A DNA stretch of 64,000 nucleotides from Sinorhizobium glycinis (GCF_001651865.1 NZ_LPUX01000047.1:1-64000), one strand, 5' to 3'. Positions 16,914-28,365 are shown, counted from the stretch's first letter. The notes: a model not told the origin generated them from the letters alone. Program-made: numbers and translations.

Positions 16914-17768
16914 ATGCACCTGAAAATCAGCCACACGACCGAGTACCAGTACGACGAGCCGGTGTCCTATGCGCTGCAGCGGCTGCGGCTGACGCCGACG
17001 ACACAGCCAGGCCAGACGGTGTTGAACTGGAGGACGCTCGTCGAAGGCGCCGTGGTTGAAGTCAGCTACGACGACCACTTCGGCAACCGCACGCATCTCG
17101 TCAGCGTCGACGCGGATCGGACGACCTTCCGCATCGAGGCGAGCGGCGAAGTGGATACGGAGGATCGGGCCGGCGTCGTCGGCGCGCACCAGTCCTATGT
17201 GCCGCTCTGGCTCTATGCCCGGGAGACTCCGCTCAGCAAGGCGGGCAAGCTGATCCGCGAGCTCGCGAAGTCGGCGGAGGGCGCAACCGATCTCGAGCGC
17301 ATGCACGCGCTGATGGGCGTCATTCACGAAACGGTCGCCTACGAACCGGGCGAAACCCATGCCGGCACCACCGCCGAGGAGGCGCTGGAGCGCGGCAAGG
17401 GCGTCTGCCAGGATCACGCCCACATCCTCGTCTCGGCGGCCCGGACGCTCGGCCTGCCGGCCCGCTACGTCTCAGGCTATCTGATGGTCGAAGGCCATCC
17501 CGAGCAGACCGCAAGCCACGCCTGGGCCGACATACACATACCGAGCCTCGGCTGGGTCGGCTTCGATCCAGCCAACAAGATCTGCCCCGATGACCGCTAT
17601 GTCCGTATTGCCTCCGGCCTCTGCTACCGCGATGCCGCGCCAGTCTCCGGCTTGGTCCACGGCGTCGCCAGCGAGACGCTCAAAGTGGCGGTGACGGTGG
17701 AGCGGCAGAGGCAGCAGCAGTCACAAAGCCAGAGCCAAGGTGAACAGAGCCAGACGCAGAGCCAGTGA
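16914..17768 (+). CDS. transglutaminase-like cysteine peptidase
   Basis: 284 aa. N-terminal beta domain (MHLKISHTTEYQYDEPVSYA), then a transglutaminase core with Cys165 in GKGVCQDHAH, His202 in ASHAWADIH and Asp218 in GFDPANK, a complete triad. No signal peptide, so it probably acts in the cytoplasm. The last about 22 residues are a low-complexity Gln/Ser tail of variable look. Third gene of the triad, 16 bp after alpha-E. Likely a peptidase or amidase working with the ATP-grasp ligase on the same unknown substrate. Confidence 0.87.
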   Translation: MHLKISHTTEYQYDEPVSYALQRLRLTPTTQPGQTVLNWRTLVEGAVVEVSYDDHFGNRTHLVSVDADRTTFRIEASGEVDTEDRAGVVGAHQSYVPLWLYARETPLSKAGKLIRELAKSAEGATDLERMHALMGVIHETVAYEPGETHAGTTAEEALERGKGVCQDHAHILVSAARTLGLPARYVSGYLMVEGHPEQTASHAWADIHIPSLGWVGFDPANKICPDDRYVRIASGLCYRDAAPVSGLVHGVASETLKVAVTVERQRQQQSQSQSQGEQSQTQSQ

Positions 17769-17807
17769 TGAAGTAGGGGCATTGGCCCCGGCCTCGGAGC
17801 GAGCGTT

Positions 17808-17972
17808 TGCCCCTCATCCGGCCTGCCGGCCACCTTCTCCCCGCAAGCGGGGCGAAGGGGACACGCGGCACGCTCACCTCTCCTCAGCCGCGGAAGAAGA
17901 GCGAGCGGCAAACTCCAAGTCCCCTCTCCCCGCAAGCGGGGAGAGGGCTAGTCCTCGGGTTTAACCCGAGGA
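17808..17972. repeat. cluster of GC-rich palindromes
   Basis: Three hairpins in 165 bases between convergent genes: TTCTCCCCGC/GCGGGGCGAA near 17835-17857, a perfect 12-bp stem with AA loop at 17922-17947 (CCCTCTCCCCGC), and a 10-bp dyad TCCTCGGGTT/AACCCGAGGA at 17952-17972. The first two share the core CCCCGCAAGCGGGG, so this looks like a composite rhizobial intergenic repeat. It may also act as a two-way terminator. Confidence 0.65.
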
Positions 17973-18022
17973 GAGGGGCAATCCGAAGCACAGTGGCTGA
18001 CAAGCGAAGCGCCTCCCCCTCA

Positions 18023-19768
18023 TCAATGGCTGTCGCGGTCCATCGGGATGCGGTCGCCGCGCGCCCCGACGAGGAAGTCGAGGTCGGCGCCGGTATCGGC
18101 CTGCATGACCGTCTTGATATAGAGGCCGCCATACCCGCCGTTGAGCGGCTTGACCGGTGACACCCAGGCGGCGCGGCGGCGGGCGAGTTCCTCGTCGGAG
18201 ACATGGAGCTGCAGCGTGCGGTTCGGGATGTCGACCTCGATCAGGTCGCCGTTCTCGACGAGCGCCAGCGGGCCGCCTTCGGCGGCTTCCGGCGCGGTGT
18301 GGAGGATGACGGTGCCGTAGGCGGTGCCGGACATGCGCGCATCGGAAATGCGGATCATGTCGGTGATCCCCTTCTTCAAGACCTTTGGCGGCAGGCCCAT
18401 ATTGCCGACTTCGGCCATGCCCGGATATCCCTTGGGGCCGCAATATTTCAGCACCATGATGCAGGTCTCGTCGATGTCGAGATCCTCGCGGTTGATGCGG
18501 CCGTGATAGTCCTCGATGCTTTCGAAGACGACGGCGCGGCCCTTGTGCTGCATCAGGTGCGGCGAGGCGGCCGACGGCTTCAGAACGGCGCCCCGCGGCG
18601 CTAGGTTGCCGCGCAGCACGGCGATGCCGCCGGACTTCGTCAGCGCCTTTTCCTTGGGCAGGATCACGTCTTCGTTGTAGTTGGTAACACCCTTGACGTC
18701 GTTCCAGATCGTATCGCCGCTGACGGTAATGGCGTCGTTGTGCAAGAGCCCCATCTCGGCGACCGCCTTGATCACCACCGGCAGGCCGCCGGCGTAATAG
18801 AACTCCTCCATCAGGTACTTGCCGGACGGCTGGAGGTTGACGATCGTCGGCACGTCGCGGCCGAGCCGGTCCCAATCGTCGAGCGAGAGATCGACGCCGA
18901 TGCGGCCGGCAAGCGCGAGCAGATGCAGCACCGCATTGGTCGAGCCGCCGACTGCGCCGTTGACGCGGATGGCGTTTTCGAAAGCCTGCTTGGTCAGGAT
19001 GTCGGAGGGCTTCAGGTCTTCCTTGACCATCTCGACGATGCGGCGGCCGGTGAGCTGCGAGATCACCCGGCGGCGGGCGTCGACGGCGGGGATGGCGGCG
19101 TTGCCGGAGAGCGTCATGCCGAGGGCCTCGGCCATCGACGCCATCGTCGAGGCCGTACCCATGGTCATACAGCTTCCCGCGGAACGGGCCATGCCCTGCT
19201 CGGCGTCCATGAACTCCTCCAGCGTCATTTCGCCGGACTTGACCATTTCCGAGAACTGCCAGATCGCCGTGCCGGAGCCGACATCCTTGCCGCGCCATTT
19301 GCCGTTCAGCATCGGGCCGCCGGAAACGACAATCGCCGGGATATCGACGCTTGCCGCGCCCATCAGCAGGCTGGGGGTCGTCTTGTCGCAGCCGCCGAGC
19401 AGCACGACGCCATCGACCGGATTGCCTCGGATCGCCTCTTCGACGTCCATCGCCGCAAGGTTGCGGAACATCATCGCCGTCGGGCGAAGCGTGCTTTCGC
19501 CGGTCGAGAAGACCGGGAATTCCACCGGAAAGCCGCCCGCCTCATAGACGCCGCGTTTGACGCGCTCCGCGAGGTCCCTGAGATGCGCGTTGCAGGGGGT
19601 GAGCTCCGACCAGGTGTTGCAGATGCCGATGATCGGCCGGCCGTCGAAGGTGTCGGCGGGCAGCCCCTGGTTCTTCATCCAGGAGCGGTGCATGATGGCA
19701 TTCTTGCCCGTACCGCCGAACCAGTCCTGCGAACGCAGCTTGCGCGGCCACTCAGCTTTCTTCTTCAT
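18023..19768 (-). CDS. L-arabinonate dehydratase (IlvD/EDD family)
   Basis: 581 aa from ATG 19768, with GGAAGG upstream. Dehydrates L-arabinonate (or D-fuconate and related sugar acids) to the 2-keto-3-deoxy acid. The [2Fe-2S] ligands match the rhizobial L-arabinonate dehydratase numbering I recall: Cys59 in WSELTPCN, Cys127 in LLGGCDKTTPS and Cys200 in SAGSCMTMGTAST. Family core continues with GGSTNAVLHLLA and SDARMSGTAYGTVILH. Last gene of the leftward chvE-ggu operon, so it uses sugars brought in by ChvE/GguAB. A sugar dehydrogenase and lactonase are not in the window. Confidence 0.88.
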   Translation of the reverse strand: MKKKAEWPRKLRSQDWFGGTGKNAIMHRSWMKNQGLPADTFDGRPIIGICNTWSELTPCNAHLRDLAERVKRGVYEAGGFPVEFPVFSTGESTLRPTAMMFRNLAAMDVEEAIRGNPVDGVVLLGGCDKTTPSLLMGAASVDIPAIVVSGGPMLNGKWRGKDVGSGTAIWQFSEMVKSGEMTLEEFMDAEQGMARSAGSCMTMGTASTMASMAEALGMTLSGNAAIPAVDARRRVISQLTGRRIVEMVKEDLKPSDILTKQAFENAIRVNGAVGGSTNAVLHLLALAGRIGVDLSLDDWDRLGRDVPTIVNLQPSGKYLMEEFYYAGGLPVVIKAVAEMGLLHNDAITVSGDTIWNDVKGVTNYNEDVILPKEKALTKSGGIAVLRGNLAPRGAVLKPSAASPHLMQHKGRAVVFESIEDYHGRINREDLDIDETCIMVLKYCGPKGYPGMAEVGNMGLPPKVLKKGITDMIRISDARMSGTAYGTVILHTAPEAAEGGPLALVENGDLIEVDIPNRTLQLHVSDEELARRRAAWVSPVKPLNGGYGGLYIKTVMQADTGADLDFLVGARGDRIPMDRDSH

Positions 19769-19864
19769 CTTTTCCTTCCTTCGGGCCCGTGGGGCGGGCG
19801 GGAACACGTCGGCTTCAGAGCGGGATGAGGAAGGCACCTGCCCTCCGCATCCCGGTCCTGGGTC

Positions 19865-21298
19865 TTAAGCCAGCGTGTAGGCTGTCTTGACGGTTGTGTA
19901 GAATTCGGCGGCGTATTTGCCCTGTTCGCGGGGCCCAAAGGACGAGCCCTTGCGGCCGCCGAACGGCACGTGGAAATCGACGCCGGCGGTCGGCAGGTTG
20001 ACCATCACCATGCCGGCCTCCGCATTGCGCTTGAAATGCGTCGCGTGCTTGAGGCTGGTGGTGGCGATGCCGGAGGACAGCCCGAACGGCGTATCGTTGG
20101 CGACGGCAAGCGCCTCGTCATAGTCCTTGACGCGGATCACCGCGGCGACCGGGCCGAAGATCTCCTCGCGGGAGATGCGCATTGCATTCGTCGCCTCGGT
20201 GAACAGCGCCGGCTGCAGGTAGAAGCCGGGCGTGTCGCGCGAAATGAGTTCGCCGCCGAAGGCGAGCCTAGCGCCTTCCTGCTTGCCGATGGCGATATAG
20301 TCGGTGTCCTGGTTGAGCTGGCTCTGGTCGACCACCGGGCCGATATGGGTGCCGGCCTTCAGCGCGTCGTCGACGACGAGCCCCTTCATGCGCTCGCCCA
20401 TCGCCGCGACGAACCTGTCGTGGATGCCCTCGGTGACGATGACCCGCGACGAGGCGGTGCAGCGCTGGCCGGTCGAGAAGAAGGCCGAGTTGACCGCCGC
20501 CTCGACGGCCACCGAAAGATCGGCATCGTCGAGAATGACGAACGGGTTCTTGCCGCCCATCTCGAGCTGGAACTTGCGGTTATGCTCGACCGAGGCCATC
20601 GCGACGCGTTTTCCCGTGCCGACCGAGCCGGTGAAGGTGATCGCCTGCACATCCGGGCTGTCGAGCATCGCCTGGCCGACGACGGAGCCCTTGCCCATGA
20701 CGAGGTTCAGCACGCCCTTCGGCAGGCCGGCGCGATGCAGGATGTCGACGATGGCCCAGGAGCAGCCCGGCACCAGTTCGGCCGGCTTGAAGACGATGGT
20801 GTTGCCGTAGCAGAGCGCCGGGGCGATCTTCCAGGCCGGAATGGCGATCGGGAAATTCCACGGCGTGATGATGCCGACGACACCGACCGGTTCGCGGCTG
20901 ATCTCGACGCCGATGTTCGGACGCACCGACGGCAGCGTCTCGCCCGCCAGGCGCAGGCATTCACCGGCGAAGAAATCGAAGATCTGCCCGGCCCTGACCG
21001 TCTCGCCGATGCCTTCGGCGAGCGTCTTGCCCTCCTCGCGCGACAACAGCCGGCCGAGTTCGTCCTTGCGGGCGAGGATCTCGTCGGCGGTCTTCCTGAG
21101 AATGGCGTGGCGCTCGAGGATACCGGAACGGGCCCAGGCGGGGAAGGCAGCCTTGGCCGCGGCGATCGCCGCCTTCGCGTCCTCGGCCGTCGCGCGGGCA
21201 TATTCGCCGATGACGTCGTTGGTGTTCGACGGATTGACGTTGGCGACGCCGTCGCCGCCGACCCATTCGCCGGCAATCAGGTTCTGGTGAAGTGTCAT
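19865..21298 (-). CDS. alpha-ketoglutaric semialdehyde dehydrogenase
   Basis: 477 aa aldehyde dehydrogenase. Catalytic Glu246 in QLEMGGKN and Cys280 in GQRCTASS are intact; cofactor-binding PWNFPIAIPAWK and FTGSVGTGK are present. The open frame continues upstream into gguC shadow; ATG 21298 (MTLHQNLIAGEWV) is the natural start. Position between gguC and the arabinonate dehydratase points to the last step of oxidative L-arabinose breakdown, semialdehyde to 2-oxoglutarate. Family members also oxidise other aldehydes, so the substrate is inferred from context. Confidence 0.86.
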   Translation of the reverse strand: MTLHQNLIAGEWVGGDGVANVNPSNTNDVIGEYARATAEDAKAAIAAAKAAFPAWARSGILERHAILRKTADEILARKDELGRLLSREEGKTLAEGIGETVRAGQIFDFFAGECLRLAGETLPSVRPNIGVEISREPVGVVGIITPWNFPIAIPAWKIAPALCYGNTIVFKPAELVPGCSWAIVDILHRAGLPKGVLNLVMGKGSVVGQAMLDSPDVQAITFTGSVGTGKRVAMASVEHNRKFQLEMGGKNPFVILDDADLSVAVEAAVNSAFFSTGQRCTASSRVIVTEGIHDRFVAAMGERMKGLVVDDALKAGTHIGPVVDQSQLNQDTDYIAIGKQEGARLAFGGELISRDTPGFYLQPALFTEATNAMRISREEIFGPVAAVIRVKDYDEALAVANDTPFGLSSGIATTSLKHATHFKRNAEAGMVMVNLPTAGVDFHVPFGGRKGSSFGPREQGKYAAEFYTTVKTAYTLA

Positions 21299-21369
21299 GG
21301 GCTTCAGCCTCCTTGTCTTCTTGTCGCAAGGGCCGCCCGTCGCGGCCCGACGCTGCTGTAGCAGATATA

Positions 21370-22365
21370 TCAGAGCTGATGTATGGCGATCTCTTCTTCC
21401 GCGGCGATCGCCAGCGGGTTGCGGAGCGTAAGGCCGAAGTCCTTGGCCTCGATCTCGAAGACGTCTCCCGCTTGGGTGCGGATGCCGTCGCCGAAGGAAA
21501 GCGTCGCCGTCCCGAACATGTGCACATGCACATCGCCGGGCTCCCGGAAGAGACCGTATTTGAAGTGGTGATATTCCAGATTGGCGAAGCTGTGGGACAT
21601 GTTGGCTTCGCCCGAGAGGAACGGCTTTTCCCACAGGACCTTGCCGCCGCGCAGGATGCGCGAGGTGCCGCGAATGTCGTCCGGCGCCGCACCGATGCGG
21701 ATTTCCGGGCCGAAGCTTGCCTGCCTGAGCTTCGAATGCGCCAGCCACAGGTAATTGACCCGTTCGGTCTTGTGGTCGGAGAACTCGTTGGCGACCGCGA
21801 AGCCGAGCCGATAGGGCACGCCCTTGTCGGAGATCACGTAGATGCCGGCCATTTCCGGCTCCTCGCCGCCGTCCTCGGCAAAGGAGGGCGACGTCAGCGG
21901 CTCGCCCGGGGCGACCGCGGCCGTGCCGTTGCCCTTGTAGAACCACTCCGGTTGGACGCCCTTTTCGCCTGGCTTCGGCTTGCCGCCTTCGAGCCCCATC
22001 CGGAACATCTTCATCGAGTCGGTCAAGGTCTCCTCGGCCGCCTCGGTGGTCTTCTTGTGCATCGCATCGCGCGTTGCGGCGGAACCGAGGTGCGTCAGCC
22101 CGGTGCCCGTCAGATGCAGGTGCGCCGGATCGGAGTGGGTGATCGGCGGCAGCATCCGCCCCTCGGCATAGGCTTCATCGAGATCGATCGCCTCTCCAAG
22201 ACCCTTGGCGTCGATGACCTCCTTGAGGCTCTTGCCGGCATTCGCCGCTTCCATTGCCAATGCGTAGACGCTTTTCGCGTCCTTGACCACGCGCGCCGTT
22301 TCACGCGGCGCTCGCACTGCGACTGCAATCGATCCGTCTTGCTTCCTGACCTGGGAAATCAGCAC
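21370..22365 (-). CDS. gguC: GguC / AraD1-family protein
   Basis: 331 aa from a GTG at 22365, with AGGAAGG eight bases upstream and the expected N-terminus LISQVRKQDGSIAVAVR. It belongs to the FAH-like AraD1 family, proposed as 2-keto-3-deoxy-L-arabonate dehydratase. Seen: LTGTGLTHLGSAATRDAMH, EPEMAGIYVISDKG, GFAVANEFSDH and MSHSFANLEYHHFKYGLFRE. Third downstream gene of the Agrobacterium gguABC locus. Here it sits between the transporter and two enzymes flanking its proposed reaction, which strongly supports a catabolic role. Confidence 0.9.
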   Translation of the reverse strand: MLISQVRKQDGSIAVAVRAPRETARVVKDAKSVYALAMEAANAGKSLKEVIDAKGLGEAIDLDEAYAEGRMLPPITHSDPAHLHLTGTGLTHLGSAATRDAMHKKTTEAAEETLTDSMKMFRMGLEGGKPKPGEKGVQPEWFYKGNGTAAVAPGEPLTSPSFAEDGGEEPEMAGIYVISDKGVPYRLGFAVANEFSDHKTERVNYLWLAHSKLRQASFGPEIRIGAAPDDIRGTSRILRGGKVLWEKPFLSGEANMSHSFANLEYHHFKYGLFREPGDVHVHMFGTATLSFGDGIRTQAGDVFEIEAKDFGLTLRNPLAIAAEEEIAIHQL

Positions 22366-22461
22366 GTCTCTATCCTTCCTGAGCGAGTTGGCTTCGGGGC
22401 ACGCGTTTCCATGAGGAAAGGCAATGCTCCGCCTCGAGAGTGGCTCGCGCCACCCAGCTAT

Positions 22462-22523
22462 GGCGGCCTTGGTCGGCCGCCCATTCATGATGTGGTCGGT
22501 GTGAGCCGACCGGAGATCCGGTC
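22462..22523. terminator. two hairpins between gguB and gguC
   Basis: GGCGGCC 22462-22468 pairs with GGCCGCC 22475-22481, and GACCGG 22508-22513 pairs with CCGGTC 22518-22523, the latter overlapping the gguB stop. No T-runs follow. They probably modulate rather than stop transcription into gguC, which lies 156 bp beyond gguB. Confidence 0.4.
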
Positions 22524-23735
22524 AGCCCTTGCCTTTGTTCTTGTTGTAGACGTCGAAGAACACGGCTGCGAGCAGCACGAGGCCCTTGATAAGCTGCTGA
22601 TAGTCGATACCGATGCCCATGATCGACATGCCGTTGTTCATCACGCCCATGATGAAGGCGCCGATCACCGCGCCGGTGATCTTGCCGACGCCGCCCGAGG
22701 CCGAAGCGCCGCCGATGAAGCAGGCCGCGATGACGTCGAGCTCGAAGCCGACGCCGGCCTTCGGGGTCGCCGAGTTCAGCCGCGCCGTGATGATCATGCC
22801 GGCGAGCGCCGCGAGCACGCCCATGTTGACGAAGGCGTAGAAGGTCAGCCGTTCGGTGTTGATGCCGGAGAGCTTGGTTGCCTTCTCGTTGCCGCCCATT
22901 GCATAGACCCGGCGACCGATCGTCGAGCGTGTCGTGACGAAGGTATAGGCGGCGATCAGCACGCCCATGACGATGAGCACGTTCGGCAGGCCGCGATAGG
23001 TCGAGAGCTGGAAGCCGATGAACAGGGCGACGACGCCGATGACCGCCATCTGGACCGCGAAGAAGACGAAAGGCTCGTTCTCGGTGCCGTGCTGCTCATT
23101 GATCCGGCGGTTGCGCAGGCCGGCGTAAATCGCATAGCCGACGAGCGCCAGGACCGCCACGAGCGCCACCATGTTCTTGATGATCTCCGGGCTCGGGTTG
23201 AGGAAGTAGAGAAAATCAGGAACGAAGCCGGTCGAAAGGATCTGGAAATCCTTCGGGAACGGCCCGATCGGACGTCCGCCAAGGACGACATAGGTCATGC
23301 CACGGAACACCAGCATGCCCGCGAGCGTAACGATGAAGGACGGGATCTTCTGATAGGCCACCCAGTAACCCTGCGCCGCCCCCATGATGCCGCCGACGAC
23401 AAGACAGGCGGGAACGACGACGATGGCCGGCAGACCCCATTTGACAAGCATGATCGCTGAAATCGCCCCGACAAAAGCGACGATCGAGCCGACCGATAGA
23501 TCGATATGGCCAGCGACGATGATCAGCAGCATGCCCAGCGCCATGATGACGATGAAGGAGTTCTGCAGCACCAGATTCGTGATGTTGACCGGCCTGAAGA
23601 GAACGCCGCTGGTGACGAACTGGAAGAACAGCATGATGATGACGAGCGCGACCAGAAGGCCGTATTCGCGGATGTTGTTCCTGAGGTAGTCCCCGATCGA
23701 CGGTTTGGTGGTGTGGGTGCTCGTATCGGCGACCA

Positions 23736-23736
<1 letters not shown>
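22522..23736 (-). CDS. gguB: sugar ABC transporter permease GguB
   Basis: 404 aa from ATG 23736, which overlaps the gguA stop (TAATG). Eight to ten hydrophobic helices. Monosaccharide-transporter permease signatures: GHIDLSVGSIVAFVG, KIPSFIVTLAGMLVFRG, YAMGGNEKATKLSGIN and CFIGGASASGGVGKITGAV. Inner-membrane channel of the ChvE-dependent importer for arabinose, galactose, glucose and xylose-like aldoses, working with GguA. Confidence 0.94.
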
Positions 23737-25271
<1,535 letters not shown>

Positions 25272-25422
25272 ATTCAGCCATTCCAGCGGCAATCTGCGAG
25301 AGACTGCAGGCTTCCACCCGCTGCATGGCCCCGGATCGGTCGACAATCCGGGAAACCACGAGCAGTTCAAATTATCACAGCGACCATGGTGCGTCTGCAA
25401 GGACGCACGTCGCATCAGGCGA

Positions 25423-25450
25423 AAGGGTCCGCGGTCAACCGCGGACCCTT
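25423..25450. promoter_or_regulatory. intercistronic hairpin between chvE and gguA
   Basis: Perfect 13-bp arms (25423-25435 and 25438-25450, AAGGGTCCGCGGT) around two bases, nine bases after the chvE stop. Only a short T stretch follows in the leftward direction. Such structures after binding-protein genes shield the upstream mRNA and cut read-through, giving more binding protein than ATPase. A smaller 7-bp hairpin lies at 25389-25408. Confidence 0.75.
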
Positions 25451-25458
25451 GAGCCAGA

Positions 25459-26526
25459 TCAGTTGTTGATCTGATCTTCCGTGTAGTAGCCGGAGCCGAC
25501 GAGAACGTCCTTGGCATTGGTCTTGTCGACCGAGACCGGCTTCAGCAGGTAGGAGGGAACGACCTTGACGCCGTTTTCATAGGTCTTGGTGTCGTTCACT
25601 TCCGGCTCCTTGCCGTCCATGATCGCATTGACCATCCCGACGGTGACCTTGGCGAGCTCACGGGTGTCCTTGAAGACCGTCGAATACTGTTCGCCGGCGA
25701 GGATCGACTTGACCGACGGCAGCTCCGCATCCTGGCCGGTGACGATCGGCATCGGCATGTCGCCGGAGCCGTAGCCGACGCCCTTCAGAGCCGAGATGAT
25801 GCCGATGGAGAGACCGTCATAGGGCGACAGAACGCCATCGACCTTGGCATCGGTGTAGGTGGACGAAAGCAGGTTTTCCATGCGGGCCTGAGCAACCGCA
25901 CCGTCCCAGCGCAGCGTACCGACCTGGTCCATGCCCATCTGGCCGGACTTAACGACGATCTTGCCGCTGTCGATCAGCGGCTGCAGGACCGACATCGCGC
26001 CGTCATAGAAGAAGAAGGCGTTGTTGTCGTCCGGCGAACCACCGAAGAGTTCGACGTTCTTCGGCTCCTTGGCTTCATCGAGCTTCAGGCCCTGGACGAG
26101 CGAGGTTGCCTGCAGCACGCCGACCTGGAAGTTATCGAAGGTCGCGTAATAGTTGACATTGCCGGAATCGCGAATCAGGCGGTCATAGGCGATGACCTTG
26201 ACGCCGGCGTCGGCAGCTTTCTGCAGGATGTCGGAGAGCGTCGTGCCGTCGATGGCGGCGATGACGAGAACCTTCGCGCCCTTCGTCACCATGTTCTCGA
26301 TCTGCGCGAGCTGGTTCGGAATGTCGTCGTCGGCGAACTGCAGGTCCGGCGTGTAGCCGGCTTCCTTGAACAGCTTCTCCATGGTTTCGCCGTCGGAAAT
26401 CCAGCGGGTCGACGTCTTCGTCGGCATGGAAATGCCGACCGTGCCCTTATCCTGGGCGAATACCGGCGCAGCGAAAGCTGCGACGGACATCGCCGCGGCG
26501 GCGAGAAGCGAAGTAATCAATTTCAT
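25459..26526 (-). CDS. chvE: multiple sugar-binding periplasmic protein ChvE
   Basis: 355 aa from ATG 26526, with GGGAGAG upstream. Signal peptide [18 protein letters not shown] then a cleavage site near VFAQDKG. Periplasmic binding protein 1 fold: [50 protein letters not shown] and [12 protein letters not shown]. Binds aldoses for GguAB; in Agrobacterium it also presents sugars to the VirA sensor and mediates chemotaxis. First gene of the leftward operon and divergent from gbpR. Confidence 0.95.
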   Translation of the reverse strand: MKLITSLLAAAAMSVAAFAAPVFAQDKGTVGISMPTKTSTRWISDGETMEKLFKEAGYTPDLQFADDDIPNQLAQIENMVTKGAKVLVIAAIDGTTLSDILQKAADAGVKVIAYDRLIRDSGNVNYYATFDNFQVGVLQATSLVQGLKLDEAKEPKNVELFGGSPDDNNAFFFYDGAMSVLQPLIDSGKIVVKSGQMGMDQVGTLRWDGAVAQARMENLLSSTYTDAKVDGVLSPYDGLSIGIISALKGVGYGSGDMPMPIVTGQDAELPSVKSILAGEQYSTVFKDTRELAKVTVGMVNAIMDGKEPEVNDTKTYENGVKVVPSYLLKPVSVDKTNAKDVLVGSGYYTEDQINN

Positions 26527-26703
26527 CAGATCTCTCCCTGAGTGTTGAAGCCGGCGGCCGGAGCCCCCGTCATATGCGCAGCGATTCACCGACCCGGAGA
26601 GATCGTCCCCGGCGGCGTTTCAAGATAAAGGAAGACCTCCCTGTCTTAGCATACTCCCGCATGCGCTGGCGCACATGGGTGGAAACTGGAATCAATTGCC
26701 ATA

Positions 26704-26764
26704 ACTGTCAAATACAATATCGCTTTGCTTACATACCAAAATTGATATACGACTCTTAAAGAGT
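26704..26764. promoter_or_regulatory. chvE promoter and candidate GbpR site
   Basis: On the minus strand TTGACA at 26711-26706 is a strong -35 for chvE. Upstream of it lie ATATC/GATAT half-sites at 26718-26722 and 26743-26747 and a 13-base palindrome ACTCTTAAAGAGT at 26752-26764, a position that suits an activator of LysR type. The divergent gbpR start is at 26801. The sequence is markedly AT-rich. Confidence 0.55.
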
Positions 26765-26800
26765 GTGATTTTTGAATCTCTTGAATAGCGGGGCCGGACA

Positions 26801-27784
26801 ATGACCCTCGACAGCAAGCCGAGCGTCGCAACCCAGGCAGGCGACTCCTTCGATACCGGCCTCTTCCGGTCGGGATTGAAGATCAACCACTTGCGGCTCA
26901 TCCTGGCGATCGACGATCATCGCCGCATCAGCGCCGCGGCCGAATCGCTCGGCGTCTCCCAGCCCGCCGCCTCGCGCATGCTCGCCGAAATCGAGGCGAT
27001 CGTGAAGGCCCCGATCTGCGCGCGGGTGGCCAGGGGCGTCGAATTGACCAGTTACGGCGAAGCGCTCGCCCGGCGGGCACGCACCATCTTTCTCGAACTG
27101 CGCGAGGCCGCGCGCGAAATTACAGAATTGAAGACGGGCAGCGGCGGATCGGTGTCGCTCGGCTCCGTCACCGGCCCCGCCCTCAACCTCGCCGTCCCGG
27201 CCATCCGCCAGGTTTCAACGGCCTATCCCGGCATCGAGATCAATGTGCAGATCGACAACAGCAATGTGTTGACACGCGAGTTGCTCGCCGCGCGCCATGA
27301 TTTCGTGGTCGGCCGCATCCCGGACGATCTCAATCCGCGCCTGTTCAACCTGGTCGAAATCGGCTTCGAGGAAGTCTGCCTGATCGTCCGCCAGGGTCAC
27401 CCGCTGCTCGACCATGCTTCGGCCAGTGCCGACGACCTGCCGGGTTATGACTGGGTCTTTCAGCCGCCGGGCACCCTGCTGCGTCGCGCCGTCGAGGATA
27501 GCTTCATCTCGGCCGGCGTCCGGCTGCCTTCGACCGTCATCAACACATCCTCGATCATCCTGACGCTGTCGATCGTCCGCAACACGAACGCGATCGCCCC
27601 CGTCGCCCTCGATGTGGCGCGGCTCGTCGCCGGCAACGGCACCCAGGCGGGCGAAATCCGCATCCTGCCGACCGAGTTCCCGATCCGCATCAAGCCGTAT
27701 GGCCTGATCACCGCCGAGGGGCGCGCGCTCCCGCCCAGCGCGAAACTGCTCTACGACCTGATCCTCAAGCAAAGCCGGACGTGA
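26801..27784 (+). CDS. gbpR: LysR-type regulator GbpR
   Basis: 327 aa. LysR helix-turn-helix at about residues 29-85 (LRLILAIDDHRRISAAAESLGVSQPAASRML), then a ligand-binding domain with LVEIGFEEVCLIVRQGHPL. An N-terminal extension of about 25 residues precedes the helix-turn-helix. Divergent from chvE, the arrangement of gbpR in Agrobacterium, where it activates chvE in response to sugars such as arabinose and galactose. Start ATG 26801 after a weak GGGGCCGG. Confidence 0.88.
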   Translation: MTLDSKPSVATQAGDSFDTGLFRSGLKINHLRLILAIDDHRRISAAAESLGVSQPAASRMLAEIEAIVKAPICARVARGVELTSYGEALARRARTIFLELREAAREITELKTGSGGSVSLGSVTGPALNLAVPAIRQVSTAYPGIEINVQIDNSNVLTRELLAARHDFVVGRIPDDLNPRLFNLVEIGFEEVCLIVRQGHPLLDHASASADDLPGYDWVFQPPGTLLRRAVEDSFISAGVRLPSTVINTSSIILTLSIVRNTNAIAPVALDVARLVAGNGTQAGEIRILPTEFPIRIKPYGLITAEGRALPPSAKLLYDLILKQSRT

Positions 27785-27882
27785 TCAGGCCCGCATAATC
27801 CTCGATGGGCAAGATCGCCTTGGCTCGCGCGGCACTTCGATTGGCGTGCGAACGTTGTGCGCGGCAGATCACGGGAGGCGCC

Positions 27883-28341
27883 ATGTTCGGGATGTCGGTG
27901 TTTCAATCCGTGCTCGAGCGCCTGATGGCCGAGCAGACTATCGATGAAGACACGCAGCCCCAGGGGGCAGAGGCGGCGTGCGACGGCCTGCAGCCGCCGA
28001 TCGGCCGTTCGCCGGCTTTCATCCTCGAGACGCCGGCACGGGCGACCGCCACCTTCGGCGCCGTCGACAGGGCCTATCGGGATTTTGCTCCAGCCGAAAA
28101 GGCCTGGGAACCGCGCGTCATGCCGGACCACCTGCAGCGCACGAGCCTTGCCGATGTCGCGGCCGAGCTTGATCTCGGTGAAGGGGAAACCGGGCTGACG
28201 CTCGCTGCCAAGCGCCGCCGTTTTGCGGCCGCCAACCACCCCGACCGTCTGCCGCCGGAGTTCCGGGCGAACGCCACCATCCGAATGAAACTTGCCAACA
28301 TGCTGATCGACGAAGCGTCGCGACGGCTCTCCGCAAGCTAA
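27883..28341 (+). CDS. J-domain-like protein
   Basis: 152 aa from ATG 27883, with GGAGG four bases upstream; an earlier ATG at 27805 lacks one. The C-terminal 60 residues carry an AKRRRFAAANHPDRLP segment with the HPD tripeptide of J domains, followed by a helix KLANMLIDEASRR. The J domain is at the C-terminus, unlike DnaJ, and its helix I is poorly defined. The N-terminal half has no known motif. Possibly a DnaK co-chaperone for one client. Follows gbpR in the same direction but 98 bp away. Confidence 0.7.
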   Translation: MFGMSVFQSVLERLMAEQTIDEDTQPQGAEAACDGLQPPIGRSPAFILETPARATATFGAVDRAYRDFAPAEKAWEPRVMPDHLQRTSLADVAAELDLGEGETGLTLAAKRRRFAAANHPDRLPPEFRANATIRMKLANMLIDEASRRLSAS

Positions 28342-28365
28342 CCGCTATTCGTCTGGTCGCCCGCT

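Noticed and set aside
22430-22520. Short coding stretch between gguB and gguC
   Set aside because: Only an upstream extension of the gguC frame with no ribosome site; GTG 22365 fits far better.
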